A DNA stretch of 64,000 nt from Halalkalibacter akibai JCM 9157 (GCF_000513135.1 NZ_BAUV01000001.1:1-64000), one strand, 5' to 3'; counted from the stretch's first letter, positions 53,355-63,599 are shown. Made by a program: numbers and translations. Notes: generated by a model from the sequence alone, not told the origin.

Positions 53355-54258
53355 ATGAAGAAATGGATGAAGAAAGTTGCTCTAGCCGTATTTAGTGTAG
53401 GATTACTAACTCAAGTTGCCGCGCCTGCCGCATCATCTGCAGCAGGTAACACCCCAGCTCCGGATTCGAAAATTATCAATGTCGCCCATCGCGGTGCATC
53501 TGGACATGCTCCTGAGCACACGATAATGGCTGGCCTATGAACTTGGGCGTCAAATGAAAGCAGATTATATTGAGCTTGACTTACAAATGACCAAAGATGG
53601 TGTGCTTATCGCGATGCATGATACGACTGTTAACCGCACAACAAATGGCACTGGATCTGTGGCGAATATGACGATTGATGAAATCAAGCAACTAGATGCG
53701 GGATCATGGTTCAATACGCGTAACCCAGAGAAAGCAAAGGATGAGTTTGTTGGACTAGAAGTTCCGACGCTTGAAGAGGTTTTCCAAAAATTTGGCCGGA
53801 GCACAAACTACTACATTGAAACGAAATCTCCAACACTTTACCCAGGGATGGAAGAAGAGTTGCTTCGATTAATTGATAAATATAACTTAACTGGAGAAAA
53901 TGCTCGTTCAAGCAAAGTTCTGATTCAATCGTTTTTCCCGCAAAGCTTAATTAACATCCACGAGATGAATCCAAACTTGCCTTTAGTTCAACTTTTAAGT
54001 CAACCGACACTTGGAGCAGGTGCAGCAGCTGAGCTTGCCTACATTAAAGAGTACGCCATTGGAGTTGGCCCGAGCTTAGCCAGAGTTAATGAGGAATATG
54101 TCCAACAAGTAAGAGCAGAGGGCTTACAAATGCACCCTTACACAGTTAATACAAAAGAAAATATGAGACGCGCATTAGACTGGGGAGTGAACGGAGTTTT
54201 CACGGATTACCCGGATCTATTTAACGAGGTTATTAAAGAATTTAAAAGTGGTAAATAA
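53355..54258 (+). pseudogene. glpQ: glycerophosphodiester phosphodiesterase gene broken by a 4-bp duplication
   Basis: ATG 53355 gives a Sec signal peptide (KKVALAVFSVGLLTQVAAPA) and the GDPD start NVAHRGASGHAPEHTIMA, then stops at 53538-53540. The +1 frame continues YELGRQMKADYIELDLQMTK, KDGVLIAMHDTTVNRTTNG and the rest of the TIM barrel (HPYTVNTKENMRRALDWGVN, GVFTDYP). TGGC is tandemly duplicated at 53527-53530 and 53531-53534; removing one copy restores the frame as HTIMAYELG. Secreted GDPD enzymes release glycerol-3-phosphate from deacylated lipids or teichoic acid. Confidence 0.88.
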
Positions 54259-54273
54259 TAGGATAATGTACAA

Positions 54274-54307
54274 AAGTGAGGACGCCAGGTAGGCTCCTCG
54301 CTTTTTT
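54274..54307 (+). terminator. terminator after the phosphodiesterase gene
   Basis: AAGTGAGG pairs with CCTCGCTT (one G-U), then TTTTTT. Confidence 0.65.
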
Positions 54308-54395
54308 CATTGAATTGACTCTTACTTTCGACTGTAAAGGTTAGTATAATGAGCAGAGAGAATAAGTTTTGGATAAAAGGAGTTTGAATCGAAGA

Positions 54396-54617
54396 ATGAC
54401 GGACATTGTCCTTGCTCTAATCGTTCCTTTTCTCATAATGGTTGTGACAACACGCGTGACCTTTAGCTTGCTTGGGGCTTGTATTGTGACATGGATGGTC
54501 AGCCTGGTTGTCCTTCCCGTTCAGCAGCAACCATGGATTATAGGAATTATGATCATATCATTTATAGCTGGCCTTCTTGTTTCTAGAAAAAGGCTGAAAA
54601 AAAAGCCAGGAATGTAG
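54396..54617 (+). CDS. csbA: small membrane protein CsbA
   Basis: 73 residues, two or three membrane helices (about 5-25, 28-45, 50-67) and a basic tail (SRKRLKKKPGM). Position directly before uvrB-uvrA and the motif TTRVTF match CsbA of B. subtilis, a sigma-B-controlled protein of unknown function. ATG 54396 is about 13 nt after AAAGGAG, so an upstream TTG is possible. Confidence 0.75.
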   Translation: MTDIVLALIVPFLIMVVTTRVTFSLLGACIVTWMVSLVVLPVQQQPWIIGIMIISFIAGLLVSRKRLKKKPGM

Positions 54618-54620
54618 AAG

Positions 54621-54645
54621 AGACGAAGCGATTCGTCTCTTTTTC
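54621..54645 (+). terminator. csbA terminator
   Basis: AGACGAA pairs with TTCGTCT around GCGA, then CTTTTTCT. Confidence 0.8.
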
Positions 54646-54670
54646 TGTTTGAGGAGAGCGTGGGGTGGCG

Positions 54671-54764
54671 AATGTGATCCGGTTTCACTAATTTATGATC
54701 TGAAACTGACGATTTATGATCCAATTGTGGCAATTTATGATCCAACTTCACACTTTTCTGATCC
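54671..54764 (-). repeat. array B: GGATCATAAAT repeated every 21 bp (5 units)
   Basis: Read on the minus strand, cores begin at 54764, 54743, 54722, 54701 and 54680: exactly 21 bp apart. Units read GGATCAGAAAA, GGATCATAAAT, GGATCATAAAT, AGATCATAAAT and GGATCACATTC, with about 10 bp of filler. Same core and period as array A, opposite orientation. It lies about 40 bp upstream of the DinR box of uvrB. Confidence 0.85.
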
Positions 54765-54803
54765 GAGCACTCTGCACCGCACCCACCCCACCACTGCAAA
54801 ATT

Positions 54804-54854
54804 AAAACAAACGTTCGTATTATTTGCTTTCCATCTACTGAATCATGGTATAAT
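54804..54854 (+). promoter_or_regulatory. uvrB promoter with DinR/LexA box
   Basis: AAAACAAACGTTCG (54804-54817) matches 8 of 10 fixed bases of the Bacillus SOS box CGAAC-N4-GTTCG. TTGCTT (54824-54829) and a perfect TATAAT (54849-54854) with 19-bp spacing form the promoter. SOS control of uvrBA is established in B. subtilis. Confidence 0.75.
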
Positions 54855-54892
54855 ACATCTACTTATAATTAGTTCGTGAGGGGGCATCTGAC

Positions 54893-56872
54893 TTGAGTGA
54901 AACGTTTGAACTTGTATCAGCTTATCAGCCAGAGGGAGATCAGCCAGAAGCGATTAAGAAGTTAGTAGAAGGTATAAAAAAAGGCGAGCGCCATCAGACG
55001 TTACTTGGAGCAACAGGAACAGGGAAGACGTTTACGATGTCGAATGTAATAAAAGAAATTAATAAGCCAACGCTCATTATGGCTCATAATAAAACACTAG
55101 CAGGACAGCTATACAGTGAATTTAAAGAGTTTTTTCCGAACAATGCGGTTGAGTATTTTGTTAGTTACTATGATTATTATCAACCAGAGGCTTATGTGCC
55201 GAGTTCAGATACATTTATTGAAAAAGATGCCAGTATCAATGATGAAATAGATAAGCTTCGACACTCGGCGACGAGTGCTCTTTTTGAGCGTAATGATGTC
55301 ATTATCATTGCCTCGGTCTCGTGTATTTACGGCTTAGGTTCGCCGGAAGAATATCGTGAATTGGTCGTATCCCTTCGAGTTGGGATGGAAATTGATCGCA
55401 ATGAGCTTCTAAGGATGTTAGTCGATATCCAGTATGACCGCAATGACATTAACTTCACGCGCGGAACGTTCCGTGTGCGAGGCGATGTTGTGGAGATTTT
55501 TCCTGCTTCAAGAGATGAGCAATGTATTCGCGTTGAGTTTTTTGGTGATGAAATTGACAGGATGACAGAGGTTGATGCGTTAACGGGTGAGATTAAAGGC
55601 GAGCGCAATCATATTGCGATTTTCCCAGCATCCCACTTCGTTACCCGTGAGGAAAAACTAAAAAAAGCAATAGCAAACATCGAAGTGGAGTTAGAAGAGC
55701 GACTGAAGGAGCTTCATGAAAATGGCAAGCTTCTTGAGGCGCAACGTCTGGAGCAGCGGACCCGCTATGATATTGAAATGATGGCTGAGATGGGTTTCTG
55801 TTCAGGGATCGAAAACTATTCGAGACATCTCACCTTACGAGAGTCTGGGGCAACACCTTATACGTTGATCGACTTCTTTCCAGAGGATTTCCTGTTAATC
55901 ATGGACGAGTCACACGTTACCCTGCCACAGGTCCGTGGCATGTATAACGGAGACCGGGCGCGCAAGCAAGTGCTCGTTGATCACGGCTTCCGACTGCCGT
56001 CAGCGTTAGATAACCGTCCATTGCAATTCGAAGAGTTTGAGAAAAAAATGCATCAAGCGGTTTATGTCTCAGCGACACCAGGGCCATACGAACTTGAGCA
56101 CACGCCTGAAATGGTTCAGCAAATTATCCGTCCAACTGGATTACTTGATCCAACGATTGACGTGCGCCCGATTGAAGGTCAAATTGATGACCTCATCGGA
56201 GAAATCCATGCCCGTGTTGAGAAAAATGAACGTGTCCTTGTGACGACATTAACGAAAAAAATGTCGGAGGATTTAACCGACTATCTAAAAGAAATCGGTA
56301 TTAAAGTTCGTTACCTCCACTCGGAGATTAAAACGCTTGAACGGATTGAGATCATCCGCCAACTGCGGATGGGAACGTTTGATGTGCTTATTGGGATTAA
56401 TCTTTTACGTGAAGGTCTCGACATTCCTGAGGTATCACTTGTAACGATTTTAGATGCGGATAAAGAAGGTTTCCTTCGTTCCGACCGTTCTCTGATTCAA
56501 ACAATTGGTCGAGCAGCAAGGAATGCTAACGGACACGTCATCATGTACGCTGATAAAATTACCAAATCAATGAATTTAGCGATAGAAGAAACAAAACGTC
56601 GTCGGACGATTCAGCAAGAGCATAATGAAAAGCACGGCATTACGCCGAAGACGATTCAAAAGAAAATTCCAGATGTGATTCAAGCCACGCTTGTTTCAGA
56701 AGACGCAGAAGCGGCAACGTATGCGGCACCTGCTCAGAAGCTAAGCAAGAAAGAAAGGCAGGCAATGATCGAGCGGATGGAAAAAGAAATGAAAGAAGCA
56801 GCGCGTGAATTGAACTTTGAGCGAGCAGCGGAGCTTCGTGATCTTGTTCTTGAATTAAAAGCAGAGGGGTGA
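54893..56872 (+). CDS. uvrB: excinuclease ABC subunit B
   Basis: 659 residues. Walker [13 protein letters not shown] near 38-49, beta-hairpin region with [16 protein letters not shown]-like [10 protein letters not shown], helicase motifs in [10 protein letters not shown], and a C-terminal UVR domain ([18 protein letters not shown]). It loads onto damage after UvrA. TTG start after GAGGGGG. It is followed 4 bp later by uvrA. Confidence 0.97.
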   Translation: MSETFELVSAYQPEGDQPEAIKKLVEGIKKGERHQTLLGATGTGKTFTMSNVIKEINKPTLIMAHNKTLAGQLYSEFKEFFPNNAVEYFVSYYDYYQPEAYVPSSDTFIEKDASINDEIDKLRHSATSALFERNDVIIIASVSCIYGLGSPEEYRELVVSLRVGMEIDRNELLRMLVDIQYDRNDINFTRGTFRVRGDVVEIFPASRDEQCIRVEFFGDEIDRMTEVDALTGEIKGERNHIAIFPASHFVTREEKLKKAIANIEVELEERLKELHENGKLLEAQRLEQRTRYDIEMMAEMGFCSGIENYSRHLTLRESGATPYTLIDFFPEDFLLIMDESHVTLPQVRGMYNGDRARKQVLVDHGFRLPSALDNRPLQFEEFEKKMHQAVYVSATPGPYELEHTPEMVQQIIRPTGLLDPTIDVRPIEGQIDDLIGEIHARVEKNERVLVTTLTKKMSEDLTDYLKEIGIKVRYLHSEIKTLERIEIIRQLRMGTFDVLIGINLLREGLDIPEVSLVTILDADKEGFLRSDRSLIQTIGRAARNANGHVIMYADKITKSMNLAIEETKRRRTIQQEHNEKHGITPKTIQKKIPDVIQATLVSEDAEAATYAAPAQKLSKKERQAMIERMEKEMKEAARELNFERAAELRDLVLELKAEG

Positions 56873-56876
56873 GGAG

Positions 56877-59750
56877 ATGGCTTTAGAAAACATAGTGGTT
56901 AAAGGAGCACGCTCTCATAATTTAAAAAACATTGATGTGACGATTCCAAGAGATAAGCTTGTTGTGCTCACAGGTTTATCAGGTTCGGGAAAATCGTCGC
57001 TGGCGTTTGATACTATTTATGCAGAAGGACAACGTCGTTATGTTGAGTCTCTTTCTGCTTACGCACGTCAATTTCTTGGGCAAATGGATAAACCTGACGT
57101 TGATGCGATTGAAGGTTTATCACCAGCGATTTCGATTGACCAGAAAACAACGAGCCGTAACCCGCGTTCAACGGTCGGAACAGTAACGGAAATTTTTGAC
57201 TATCTTCGCTTGCTTTATGCGCGAATTGGGAAACCTGTTTGTCCGAAGCACGGCATTGAAATCACTTCACAAACGATTCAGCAAATGGTCGATCGTTTAC
57301 TTCAATATCCAGAACGAACAAAAATGCAAATTCTCGCTCCACTTGTATCTGGTCGAAAAGGCACTCATGTGAAAGTATTTGAGGACATCAAGAAGCAAGG
57401 CTATGTTCGTGTTCGCGTTAACGGAGAAATGCGCGAGGTAGCAGAGAAGATTGAACTAGAAAAAAATAAAAAACATAGCATAGAAGTAGTAATTGATCGT
57501 GTTGTTATGAAAGAAGGCATTCAAACGCGCTTAGCTGATTCAATTGAATCAGCGTTGACTTTAGCAGACGGCCGAGTGTTAGTCGATGTGATGGGAGAAG
57601 AAGAGCTACTCTTTAGTCAACACCACGCCTGCCCGCAATGCGGGTTCTCAATTCCAGAACTAGAGCCGAGAATGTTTTCTTTTAACAGTCCATTCGGAGC
57701 TTGTCCTTCATGTGATGGGCTTGGTCATAAGCTTGAGGTTGACGTGGAGCTAGTTGTCCCAGACCGGACGAAAACACTAAGAGAGCATGCGATTGCGGCA
57801 TGGGAACCGACTAGTTCTCAGTATTACCCACAGCTGCTTGAAGCGGTTTGTGAGCATTATGATATTAATATGGACCAGCCAGTTGAACAAATACCAGAAG
57901 CATTAATGGATAAAATTTTATACGGAAGTGGAACGGACCGGATTTATTTCCGCTATGAAAACGAATTTGGACAAATTCGCGAAAACTTAATTTTGTTCGA
58001 AGGTGTGGTCAGCAACATCGCGCGTCGTTATAAAGAGACAAGCTCTGACTACATTCGTGAGCAAATGGAAGTGTACATGACGCATAAGCATTGCCCAACG
58101 TGTAAAGGCTATCGTTTGAAAAAAGAAACCCTAGCTGTATTTATTGGCGAAAGCCATATTGGGCATGTGACGACGTTATCGGTAAAAGACGCGAAAACCT
58201 TTTTTGAGCAGCTCCAGCTTTCAGAAAAAGATGCAGCGATTGCACGCTTAATATTAAAAGAAATCAATGATCGCTTAGGCTTTTTGATCAATGTGGGTCT
58301 TGATTATTTATCGCTTAGCCGTTCAGCGGGTTCATTATCAGGAGGAGAAGCGCAACGAATTCGGTTAGCGACGCAAATTGGGTCTTCGTTAATGGGTGTT
58401 CTTTATATCCTGGACGAGCCTTCAATCGGTCTTCACCAACGTGATAACGATCGCTTAATTGAAACACTTGTGCATATGCGGAATCTAGGCAATACGTTAA
58501 TCGTCGTAGAGCATGATGAAGATACAATGATGGCCGCTGATTACATCATTGATATTGGACCTGGAGCCGGTGTGCATGGCGGAGAAATTACGGCGCAAGG
58601 AACACCGGAAGAAATTATGAACGACGATCAATCCTTAACAGGGCAATATTTATCAGGAAAAAAATTCATTCCCGTTCCAATGGAAAGACGGAAAACCGAC
58701 GACCGCTCTTTTACAGTGAAAAAAGCGTCCGAGAACAATTTGAAAAATGTCACGGTTGAGTTTCCACTTGGGTTGTTTATTGCCGTAACCGGTGTTTCTG
58801 GATCAGGGAAAAGTACGTTGATTAACGAAATCGTCTATAAATCGCTTGCTCAAAAGCTGCACCGAGCAAAAGACAAACCTGGTCAGCATAAGGAAATTGT
58901 CGGTCTTGAACAAATTGATAAGGTCATTGAGATTGACCAATCACCAATTGGCCGAACGCCTCGATCCAACCCAGCAACGTATACAGGAGTGTTTGACGAC
59001 ATTCGTGATGTCTTTGCACTAACGAACGAAGCAAAAGTTCGTGGCTATAAGAAAGGTCGTTTTAGTTTTAATGTCAAAGGTGGTCGCTGCGAAGCGTGTC
59101 GTGGCGATGGGATCATTAAAATTGAAATGCATTTCCTACCAGATGTGTATGTTCCTTGTGAAGTTTGTGAGGGAAATCGTTATAATCGGGAAACACTTGA
59201 TATTAGATATAAAGGTAAAACGATTGCCGATGTATTAGAAATGACGGTAGAAGAGGGACTTGAGTTTTTCGCGAACATTCCTAAAATCAACCGGAAAATT
59301 CAAACGCTCGTTGATGTTGGACTTGGCTATATTAGACTCGGACAACCGGCAACGACTCTCTCAGGTGGTGAAGCACAACGCGTTAAGCTTGCGTCTCAAC
59401 TTCATAAGCGCGCTACTGGTCGGACCATTTATATTTTAGATGAACCAACAACTGGGCTTCATGTTGATGACATTGATCGCTTGTTAAAAGTGTTACAGCG
59501 ATTAGTCGATAACGGTGACACGGTGCTTGTGATCGAGCACAACCTTGATGTGATTAAAACGGTTGACCACATAATTGATTTAGGACCTGAAGGTGGCGAT
59601 AAAGGTGGACAGCTTGTTGCCCAAGGAACACCTGAACAAGTAGCAGAAGTAGCCGGTTCTTACACAGGAAAATATTTAAAGCCGATTCTTGAACGAGATA
59701 AAGCGAGAATGGATCAATTCATCCAAGAAAAAGAATTACAAAGAAACTAA
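56877..59750 (+). CDS. uvrA: excinuclease ABC subunit A
   Basis: 957 residues. Two ABC ATPase modules: Walker [11 protein letters not shown] near 31-40 and [10 protein letters not shown] near 640-649; signatures [10 protein letters not shown] and [10 protein letters not shown]. Zinc modules CPQC ... CPSC and CEAC ... CEVC. Damage recognition in nucleotide excision repair. ATG after GAGGAG within the 4-bp gap after uvrB. Confidence 0.98.
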   Translation: MALENIVVKGARSHNLKNIDVTIPRDKLVVLTGLSGSGKSSLAFDTIYAEGQRRYVESLSAYARQFLGQMDKPDVDAIEGLSPAISIDQKTTSRNPRSTVGTVTEIFDYLRLLYARIGKPVCPKHGIEITSQTIQQMVDRLLQYPERTKMQILAPLVSGRKGTHVKVFEDIKKQGYVRVRVNGEMREVAEKIELEKNKKHSIEVVIDRVVMKEGIQTRLADSIESALTLADGRVLVDVMGEEELLFSQHHACPQCGFSIPELEPRMFSFNSPFGACPSCDGLGHKLEVDVELVVPDRTKTLREHAIAAWEPTSSQYYPQLLEAVCEHYDINMDQPVEQIPEALMDKILYGSGTDRIYFRYENEFGQIRENLILFEGVVSNIARRYKETSSDYIREQMEVYMTHKHCPTCKGYRLKKETLAVFIGESHIGHVTTLSVKDAKTFFEQLQLSEKDAAIARLILKEINDRLGFLINVGLDYLSLSRSAGSLSGGEAQRIRLATQIGSSLMGVLYILDEPSIGLHQRDNDRLIETLVHMRNLGNTLIVVEHDEDTMMAADYIIDIGPGAGVHGGEITAQGTPEEIMNDDQSLTGQYLSGKKFIPVPMERRKTDDRSFTVKKASENNLKNVTVEFPLGLFIAVTGVSGSGKSTLINEIVYKSLAQKLHRAKDKPGQHKEIVGLEQIDKVIEIDQSPIGRTPRSNPATYTGVFDDIRDVFALTNEAKVRGYKKGRFSFNVKGGRCEACRGDGIIKIEMHFLPDVYVPCEVCEGNRYNRETLDIRYKGKTIADVLEMTVEEGLEFFANIPKINRKIQTLVDVGLGYIRLGQPATTLSGGEAQRVKLASQLHKRATGRTIYILDEPTTGLHVDDIDRLLKVLQRLVDNGDTVLVIEHNLDVIKTVDHIIDLGPEGGDKGGQLVAQGTPEQVAEVAGSYTGKYLKPILERDKARMDQFIQEKELQRN

Positions 59751-59766
59751 AAAAGATCTAATAAAA

Positions 59767-59795
59767 TGAAACATTATTTTTGCTTGCTTCGTAAT
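59767..59795 (+). promoter_or_regulatory. candidate sigma-W promoter of yvlBCD
   Basis: TGAAAC (59767-59772), 17 nt spacer with a T-run (TTATTTTT), CGTAAT (59790-59795). Sigma-W consensus is TGAAAC-N16/17-CGTA. yvl genes are sigma-W targets in B. subtilis. Confidence 0.7.
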
Positions 59796-59868
59796 ACAAT
59801 AGTGAAGAATAAACTTTGTTGTTGTCATGTGAAGAAGCGTCTCCATTTTAATGAGGACTGTTTCGTTC

Positions 59869-59898
59869 AAAGGACATGAGAAGAACCTCATGTCCTTT
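59869..59898 (+). terminator. hairpin in the yvlB leader / uvrA terminator
   Basis: AAAGGACATGAG pairs perfectly with CTCATGTCCTTT around AAGAAC; a short CT-rich tail (CTGTTC) follows. It lies downstream of the sigma-W promoter, so it would also be in the yvlB leader. Confidence 0.6.
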
Positions 59899-59948
59899 CT
59901 GTTCATTGGAAAATATACAGAAGTCTTAATTTTCAAGAGGGAGTGACT

Positions 59949-61037
59949 ATGTTGGAAGAACGTAAAATGATATTAAAGATGATTGAAGACGGGAAGATAA
60001 CGGCTGAAGAAGGAATTAAGTTGTTAGAAGCGATTGAAAAATCAGAGCCTCCAAAAACAGCTGAAGTATCGACAAAAGTGAACTGGGATGAAGGCGATAA
60101 CTATCGCGAGCGCGCACGCCAAGCGGCGTCATCAACTACGAATATGTTTGCGTCCTTTATCGAGAGTGCGATTCAAAAAATTAAAGATGTTGACCTAGAC
60201 TTTAATTTTGGACCGCACGTTGTTATTGACCATATTTTCCAGCATCGTGACATTGAACCAACGTCGATAGATATCTCTCTTGAAAATGGATCAATCCTCT
60301 TTAAACCTTGGGATGAAAAAGATATTCGAATTGAGTGTCAAGCGAAGGTTTATCGGGTAAAGGATACAGAAGAAGCAAGGCGTGTCTTCTTACAAGAATC
60401 TTCTTTCCGAGTGGATGAACGTAAAATGCTGTTCCATACGAAAACGAAATCCATTAAAGTTCAAACAACCGTGTTTGTGCCAAGAAACGCTTTTTCTCAT
60501 ATTAAGCTGTACACATTTAATGGGCAAATTACCGGAGAGCAAATTGAAGTCGATACATTTGACGTTAATGCAGTAAATGGAGCTTTGTCTTTTACAGGTA
60601 TTAAAGGAAAAAAGGTGATGGCAGAGACGGTACACGGAGCGATTGACTTCAAAGATATAACCGTTGATTTACTAGATACAAAAACAATAAACGGTGGTAT
60701 TACGGTGACCGGAACAGTCCAAGATGTAGATGTCGAAACTGTGAATGGCTCAATCACCTATAACCTTGGTGATTTAACGGAGTCAGGATATGCCGATTTA
60801 AAAGCAACTACAGGTAGTATCCACTTGTTTATTCCGAAATCAACAAGAGTCGAAGGCAAGTTAAAAACCAATGTCGGCGGTTTTACCGTTGATTTAGCGG
60901 ACTATGAAGTGCTTGAGGAAAAGAAAGAGTTCGCACATAAGTCGATGAACTTTATCGGAAATCAGCAATCTTCGCCACGAATCAAAGTAAATGCATCGAC
61001 CAATACAGGTTCTTTGTTAATAAGAGATCAAAACTAA
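59949..61037 (+). CDS. yvlB: DUF4097 family beta-strand repeat protein YvlB
   Basis: 362 residues. The N-terminal SHOCT-like segment (MILKMIEDGKITAEEGIKLL, about 6-30) precedes a long right-handed beta-solenoid of DUF4097 (FNGQITGEQIEVDTFDVNAV, TINGGITVTGTVQDVDVETV). No signal peptide. Partner of PspC-type YvlC in cell-envelope stress. ATG 59949 after GGGAGTG rather than the in-frame GTG at 59943. yvlA is absent. Confidence 0.88.
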   Translation: MLEERKMILKMIEDGKITAEEGIKLLEAIEKSEPPKTAEVSTKVNWDEGDNYRERARQAASSTTNMFASFIESAIQKIKDVDLDFNFGPHVVIDHIFQHRDIEPTSIDISLENGSILFKPWDEKDIRIECQAKVYRVKDTEEARRVFLQESSFRVDERKMLFHTKTKSIKVQTTVFVPRNAFSHIKLYTFNGQITGEQIEVDTFDVNAVNGALSFTGIKGKKVMAETVHGAIDFKDITVDLLDTKTINGGITVTGTVQDVDVETVNGSITYNLGDLTESGYADLKATTGSIHLFIPKSTRVEGKLKTNVGGFTVDLADYEVLEEKKEFAHKSMNFIGNQQSSPRIKVNASTNTGSLLIRDQN

Positions 61038-61044
61038 AAAAGAA

Positions 61045-61080
61045 AGCTACAATCCTATTCAAAGGGTTGTAGCGATTTTC
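61045..61080 (+). terminator. hairpin between yvlB and yvlC
   Basis: GCTACAATCC pairs with GGGTTGTAGC, then GATTTTC. It probably reduces rather than stops read-through into yvlC. Confidence 0.6.
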
Positions 61081-61100
61081 TAAAAAGTGAGGTGACAAGC

Positions 61101-61304
61101 ATGAAAAAGTTATTTCGTTCACAATATGACCGGAAAATAGCGGGTATTTGTGGAGGACTGGCTCAATACGTCAATATTGACCCAACTCTCATTCGATTAC
61201 TTGCGGTTGTATTATTTTTTGCTACAGGTGTATTTCCTTTCGTTTTGGGATACATCATTGCGGTATTCGTTATTCCAAATGAAGAGGATGTGAGTCGTTC
61301 ATGA
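61101..61304 (+). CDS. yvlC: PspC domain protein YvlC
   Basis: 67 residues, the PspC domain alone: MKKLFRSQYDRKIAGICGGL, AQYVNIDPTLIRLLAV, and one hydrophobic helix. Membrane stress-response family. ATG 61101 after GAGGTGA. The stop overlaps the yvlD start (ATGA). Confidence 0.93.
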   Translation: MKKLFRSQYDRKIAGICGGLAQYVNIDPTLIRLLAVVLFFATGVFPFVLGYIIAVFVIPNEEDVSRS

Positions 61305-61645
61305 GATGGATCGTAGGATTAATCATTAACGCCCTCATTTTAATGGGAATTGCTTTTTTATTTGATGGATTCCAGCTTTCAGGTTTCGGGGCCGCGCTTA
61401 TTGCCAGTGTGCTCTTGTCCATTATGAATGCAATTGTTAGGCCTATTCTTGTCATTCTAACGTTACCGATCACAGTCTTAACTCTCGGATTATTTCTATT
61501 TGTGATCAGTGCGATAACCCTCATGCTCACAGCCGGTTTAATGGGAAGCGCATTTGTGATTAACGGTTTTGGCACCGCCATTTTAGCCGCGATTTTAATA
61601 GCGATTATACAAACGTTTGTTGTAAAACCGATGAGGAAGAAATAA
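61301..61645 (+). CDS. yvlD: phage holin family-like membrane protein YvlD
   Basis: 114 residues, four membrane helices (about 5-22, 28-50, 55-77, 85-108). Matches YvlD (phage_holin_4_2-type) in size and order. It starts within the yvlC stop. Despite the family name it is a chromosomal membrane protein, not a lysis gene. Confidence 0.9.
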   Translation: MRWIVGLIINALILMGIAFLFDGFQLSGFGAALIASVLLSIMNAIVRPILVILTLPITVLTLGLFLFVISAITLMLTAGLMGSAFVINGFGTAILAAILIAIIQTFVVKPMRKK

Positions 61646-61669
61646 TGTGAAATTAAAAGTGGATGCTTG

Positions 61670-61706
61670 GAGGAAACTGAGTTTTTGAACTTGGTTTCCT
61701 CTTTTT
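61670..61706 (+). terminator. yvlD terminator
   Basis: GAGGAAAC pairs with GTTTCCTC, then TTTTT. The rest of the gap to 61866 shows nothing else. Confidence 0.75.
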
Positions 61707-61866
61707 CAATTTCATTAAAATAGCGGTTGATGAAAGTAAGACTACTAGTTAGAATCCTCTAGATACTCGCTCGTTTAAGAGGCAATACTATAAAGCTGGA
61801 TCAATCATACAAACGAAAGCTAAAAGAATTACATACAATATAAAGAGTTGAGAAAGGGGGATTCTA

Positions 61867-62451
61867 TTGAAAGCTGTTGTACTTGTTAGTGGTCCTTCTG
61901 GATCAGGAAAGTCAACCATGAGAAAAATAATCCTGAATTCATTAGGACATCCCTATTATAAACAAATTGCTGGGATTGAAATTGATGATATCTACCGTTT
62001 TCTAGACCCGGAATTTAGAGCTGCAGATTATTCGGAAGTGTGGAAACAAGCTAGAGAAAGTACTGGTTCTCTGGCAAATGGAATGCTAAATGGCAGTGTA
62101 GAAATCGTCTTCATATTTGGAAATACCATTTTTTCAGAAGAACAGGTAGAGGACATCAAAAAGCATATAAAAGTTCCGCAAGATATAGCCTTTTATCATA
62201 TTACACTTGCACCAGCTCGTGATAAGCTTCACGAACGGTTAGTGGAGCGAGAATCAACCGTCCCAGAATGGCTTGACTATCAATTAGCTGAAAGACAGCC
62301 TTTTTTAGGAGCAGAGTGGACAAATGTCATTGATAACTCTTGGCAAACACCCGAAGAAACCGTAGCAGTCATCTATAACATAATGGAACAAGGAAATACG
62401 ATGCATGGTAAGGTAGAGGGAATTTGGGTTTATAGAGTGGTAAATAAATAG
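61867..62451 (+). CDS. P-loop kinase-like protein
   Basis: 194 residues. Walker A SGPSGSGKSTM near 8-18, then IEIDDIYRFLDPEF, and a C-terminal YHITLAPARDKLHERLVERE resembling a nucleoside or small-molecule kinase lid. No subfamily assigned. TTG start after GGGGG. Lone gene with its own terminator. Confidence 0.75.
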   Translation: MKAVVLVSGPSGSGKSTMRKIILNSLGHPYYKQIAGIEIDDIYRFLDPEFRAADYSEVWKQARESTGSLANGMLNGSVEIVFIFGNTIFSEEQVEDIKKHIKVPQDIAFYHITLAPARDKLHERLVERESTVPEWLDYQLAERQPFLGAEWTNVIDNSWQTPEETVAVIYNIMEQGNTMHGKVEGIWVYRVVNK

Positions 62452-62468
62452 GATGATTGAAAGAAGAG

Positions 62469-62496
62469 GTTCTTAGCTAATGCTAAGAACTTTTTT
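62469..62496 (+). terminator. terminator of the kinase-like gene
   Basis: GTTCTTAGC pairs perfectly with GCTAAGAAC around TAAT, then TTTTTT. Confidence 0.92.
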
Positions 62497-62516
62497 GCAT
62501 TTTAAAAGCAAACGGA

Positions 62517-62546
62517 TTGACATTTAAACCGTCCAGACGGTACAGT
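62517..62546 (+). promoter_or_regulatory. promoter with TetR operator
   Basis: TTGACA at 62517-62522 and TACAGT at 62541-62546 (18-bp spacing). The palindrome ACCGTC-CA-GACGGT at 62528-62541 fills the spacer, so TetR-type binding would block polymerase; it points to autorepression. Confidence 0.75.
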
Positions 62547-62581
62547 GGTTATAGGGGTTAAATAAAAGGAGAATAAACAAT

Positions 62582-63118
62582 ATGAAGACTAATACTCGTG
62601 ATTCAATTCTAACAGCAGCCTCACACATTGTTCAGACTGAAGGAATTTTGGAGCTTACTCTTGAAGCGGTTGCGAAACAGGCTGGACTAAGTAAAGGTGG
62701 ACTTCTGTATCACTTCCCATCCAAAGAAGAGTTAATTAGCGGGATGGTTGACCATGTGATTGCTCAATATATCGACAACATTGAAAAAGAAGCCGAGCAA
62801 GGCCCTGTCGTTAAAGGACGATGGACACGCGCGTTTATAAAAGAAACGTTTCATCAAGGTGTAACAAGTCAAAAGATGAACGCAGGGCTTTTAGCAGCTG
62901 CAGCTTATAATCCAGAGTTCCTACAACCGATGCAAGATGCTTACAGCGACTGGAAGCAAAAAATAGAAGACGATGGCCTTGAAGAAACAACAGCTACGAT
63001 CTTACGATTAGCTGTTGATGGACTTTGGTTTTCTGAATTATTTGGTTTAGCACCATTATCGACTGAACAAAGAGAAAACGTATATAAGAGATTAATGAAG
63101 GTAACAGAGGAGGGATAA
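62582..63118 (+). CDS. TetR family repressor
   Basis: 178 residues. N-terminal helix-turn-helix LTLEAVAKQAGLSKGGLLYH near 22-41, and a helical C-terminal ligand domain. Directly upstream of and 2 bp from a small multidrug resistance transporter, so it is probably its local regulator. Confidence 0.9.
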   Translation: MKTNTRDSILTAASHIVQTEGILELTLEAVAKQAGLSKGGLLYHFPSKEELISGMVDHVIAQYIDNIEKEAEQGPVVKGRWTRAFIKETFHQGVTSQKMNAGLLAAAAYNPEFLQPMQDAYSDWKQKIEDDGLEETTATILRLAVDGLWFSELFGLAPLSTEQRENVYKRLMKVTEEG

Positions 63119-63120
63119 AG

Positions 63121-63495
63121 ATGGCTTATTTATTTTTAGCACTTGGCATCTTATCTGAAATTTTTGGTACAGCGATGCTTAAGGCATCAGAAGGATTTAC
63201 AAAGATGGTTCCAGCAATTGGAGGCGTGGTCGGGTTCGGCCTAGCTTTATTTTTTTTGGCGTTAGCTTTTAAAACGATCCCATTAAGTGTCGCCTATGCA
63301 ACTTGGTGCGGAGTAGGAATTGCTGGAGCCTCACTAATCAGCTTTATCATTTGGAAGGAAAAACTCAGTGTCACAGGAATGATTGGCATTCTTTTCATTG
63401 TAGTCGGTATTGTATTGATCAATGTGACGGCTTCAAGTCAAGCAGTAACTAGTGAAAATCAGTTGGATGTAGAGGCAGAGGAAGTTGGATTGTAG
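63121..63495 (+). CDS. small multidrug resistance (SMR/QacE-like) transporter
   Basis: 124 residues, four membrane helices. The essential membrane Glu is in LGILSEIFGTAMLKASEGF (about Glu13), followed by IPLSVAYATWCGVGIAGASL. A proton-coupled efflux protein of about 105 residues normally; here an acidic tail of about 20 residues is added. Substrate unknown. Confidence 0.92.
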   Translation: MAYLFLALGILSEIFGTAMLKASEGFTKMVPAIGGVVGFGLALFFLALAFKTIPLSVAYATWCGVGIAGASLISFIIWKEKLSVTGMIGILFIVVGIVLINVTASSQAVTSENQLDVEAEEVGL

Positions 63496-63511
63496 TTTAT
63501 TGTGGGGGCAT

Positions 63512-63554
63512 CACCTATCAAATAGGTCGTTGATGATTTGGTAGGTGTTTTTTT
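63512..63554 (+). terminator. terminator of the TetR-SMR operon
   Basis: CACCTATCAAAT pairs with ATTTGGTAGGTG, then a T run. Confidence 0.85.
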
Positions 63555-63599
63555 GTTTGTTAGTGGAAAGGTTTCTAACGAGAATACAAACGGCGGATT

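Noticed and set aside
54521-54799. Minus-strand ORF of 92 codons with repeated DHK peptides
   Set aside because: It is the translation of array B: a 21-bp period is seven codons, so repeats read as heptads in any open frame. It lacks a ribosome site and codon bias.
61301-61645. Phage lysis gene (holin)
   Set aside because: Matches the chromosomal YvlD family in a yvlB-yvlC-yvlD operon; no phage genes nearby.
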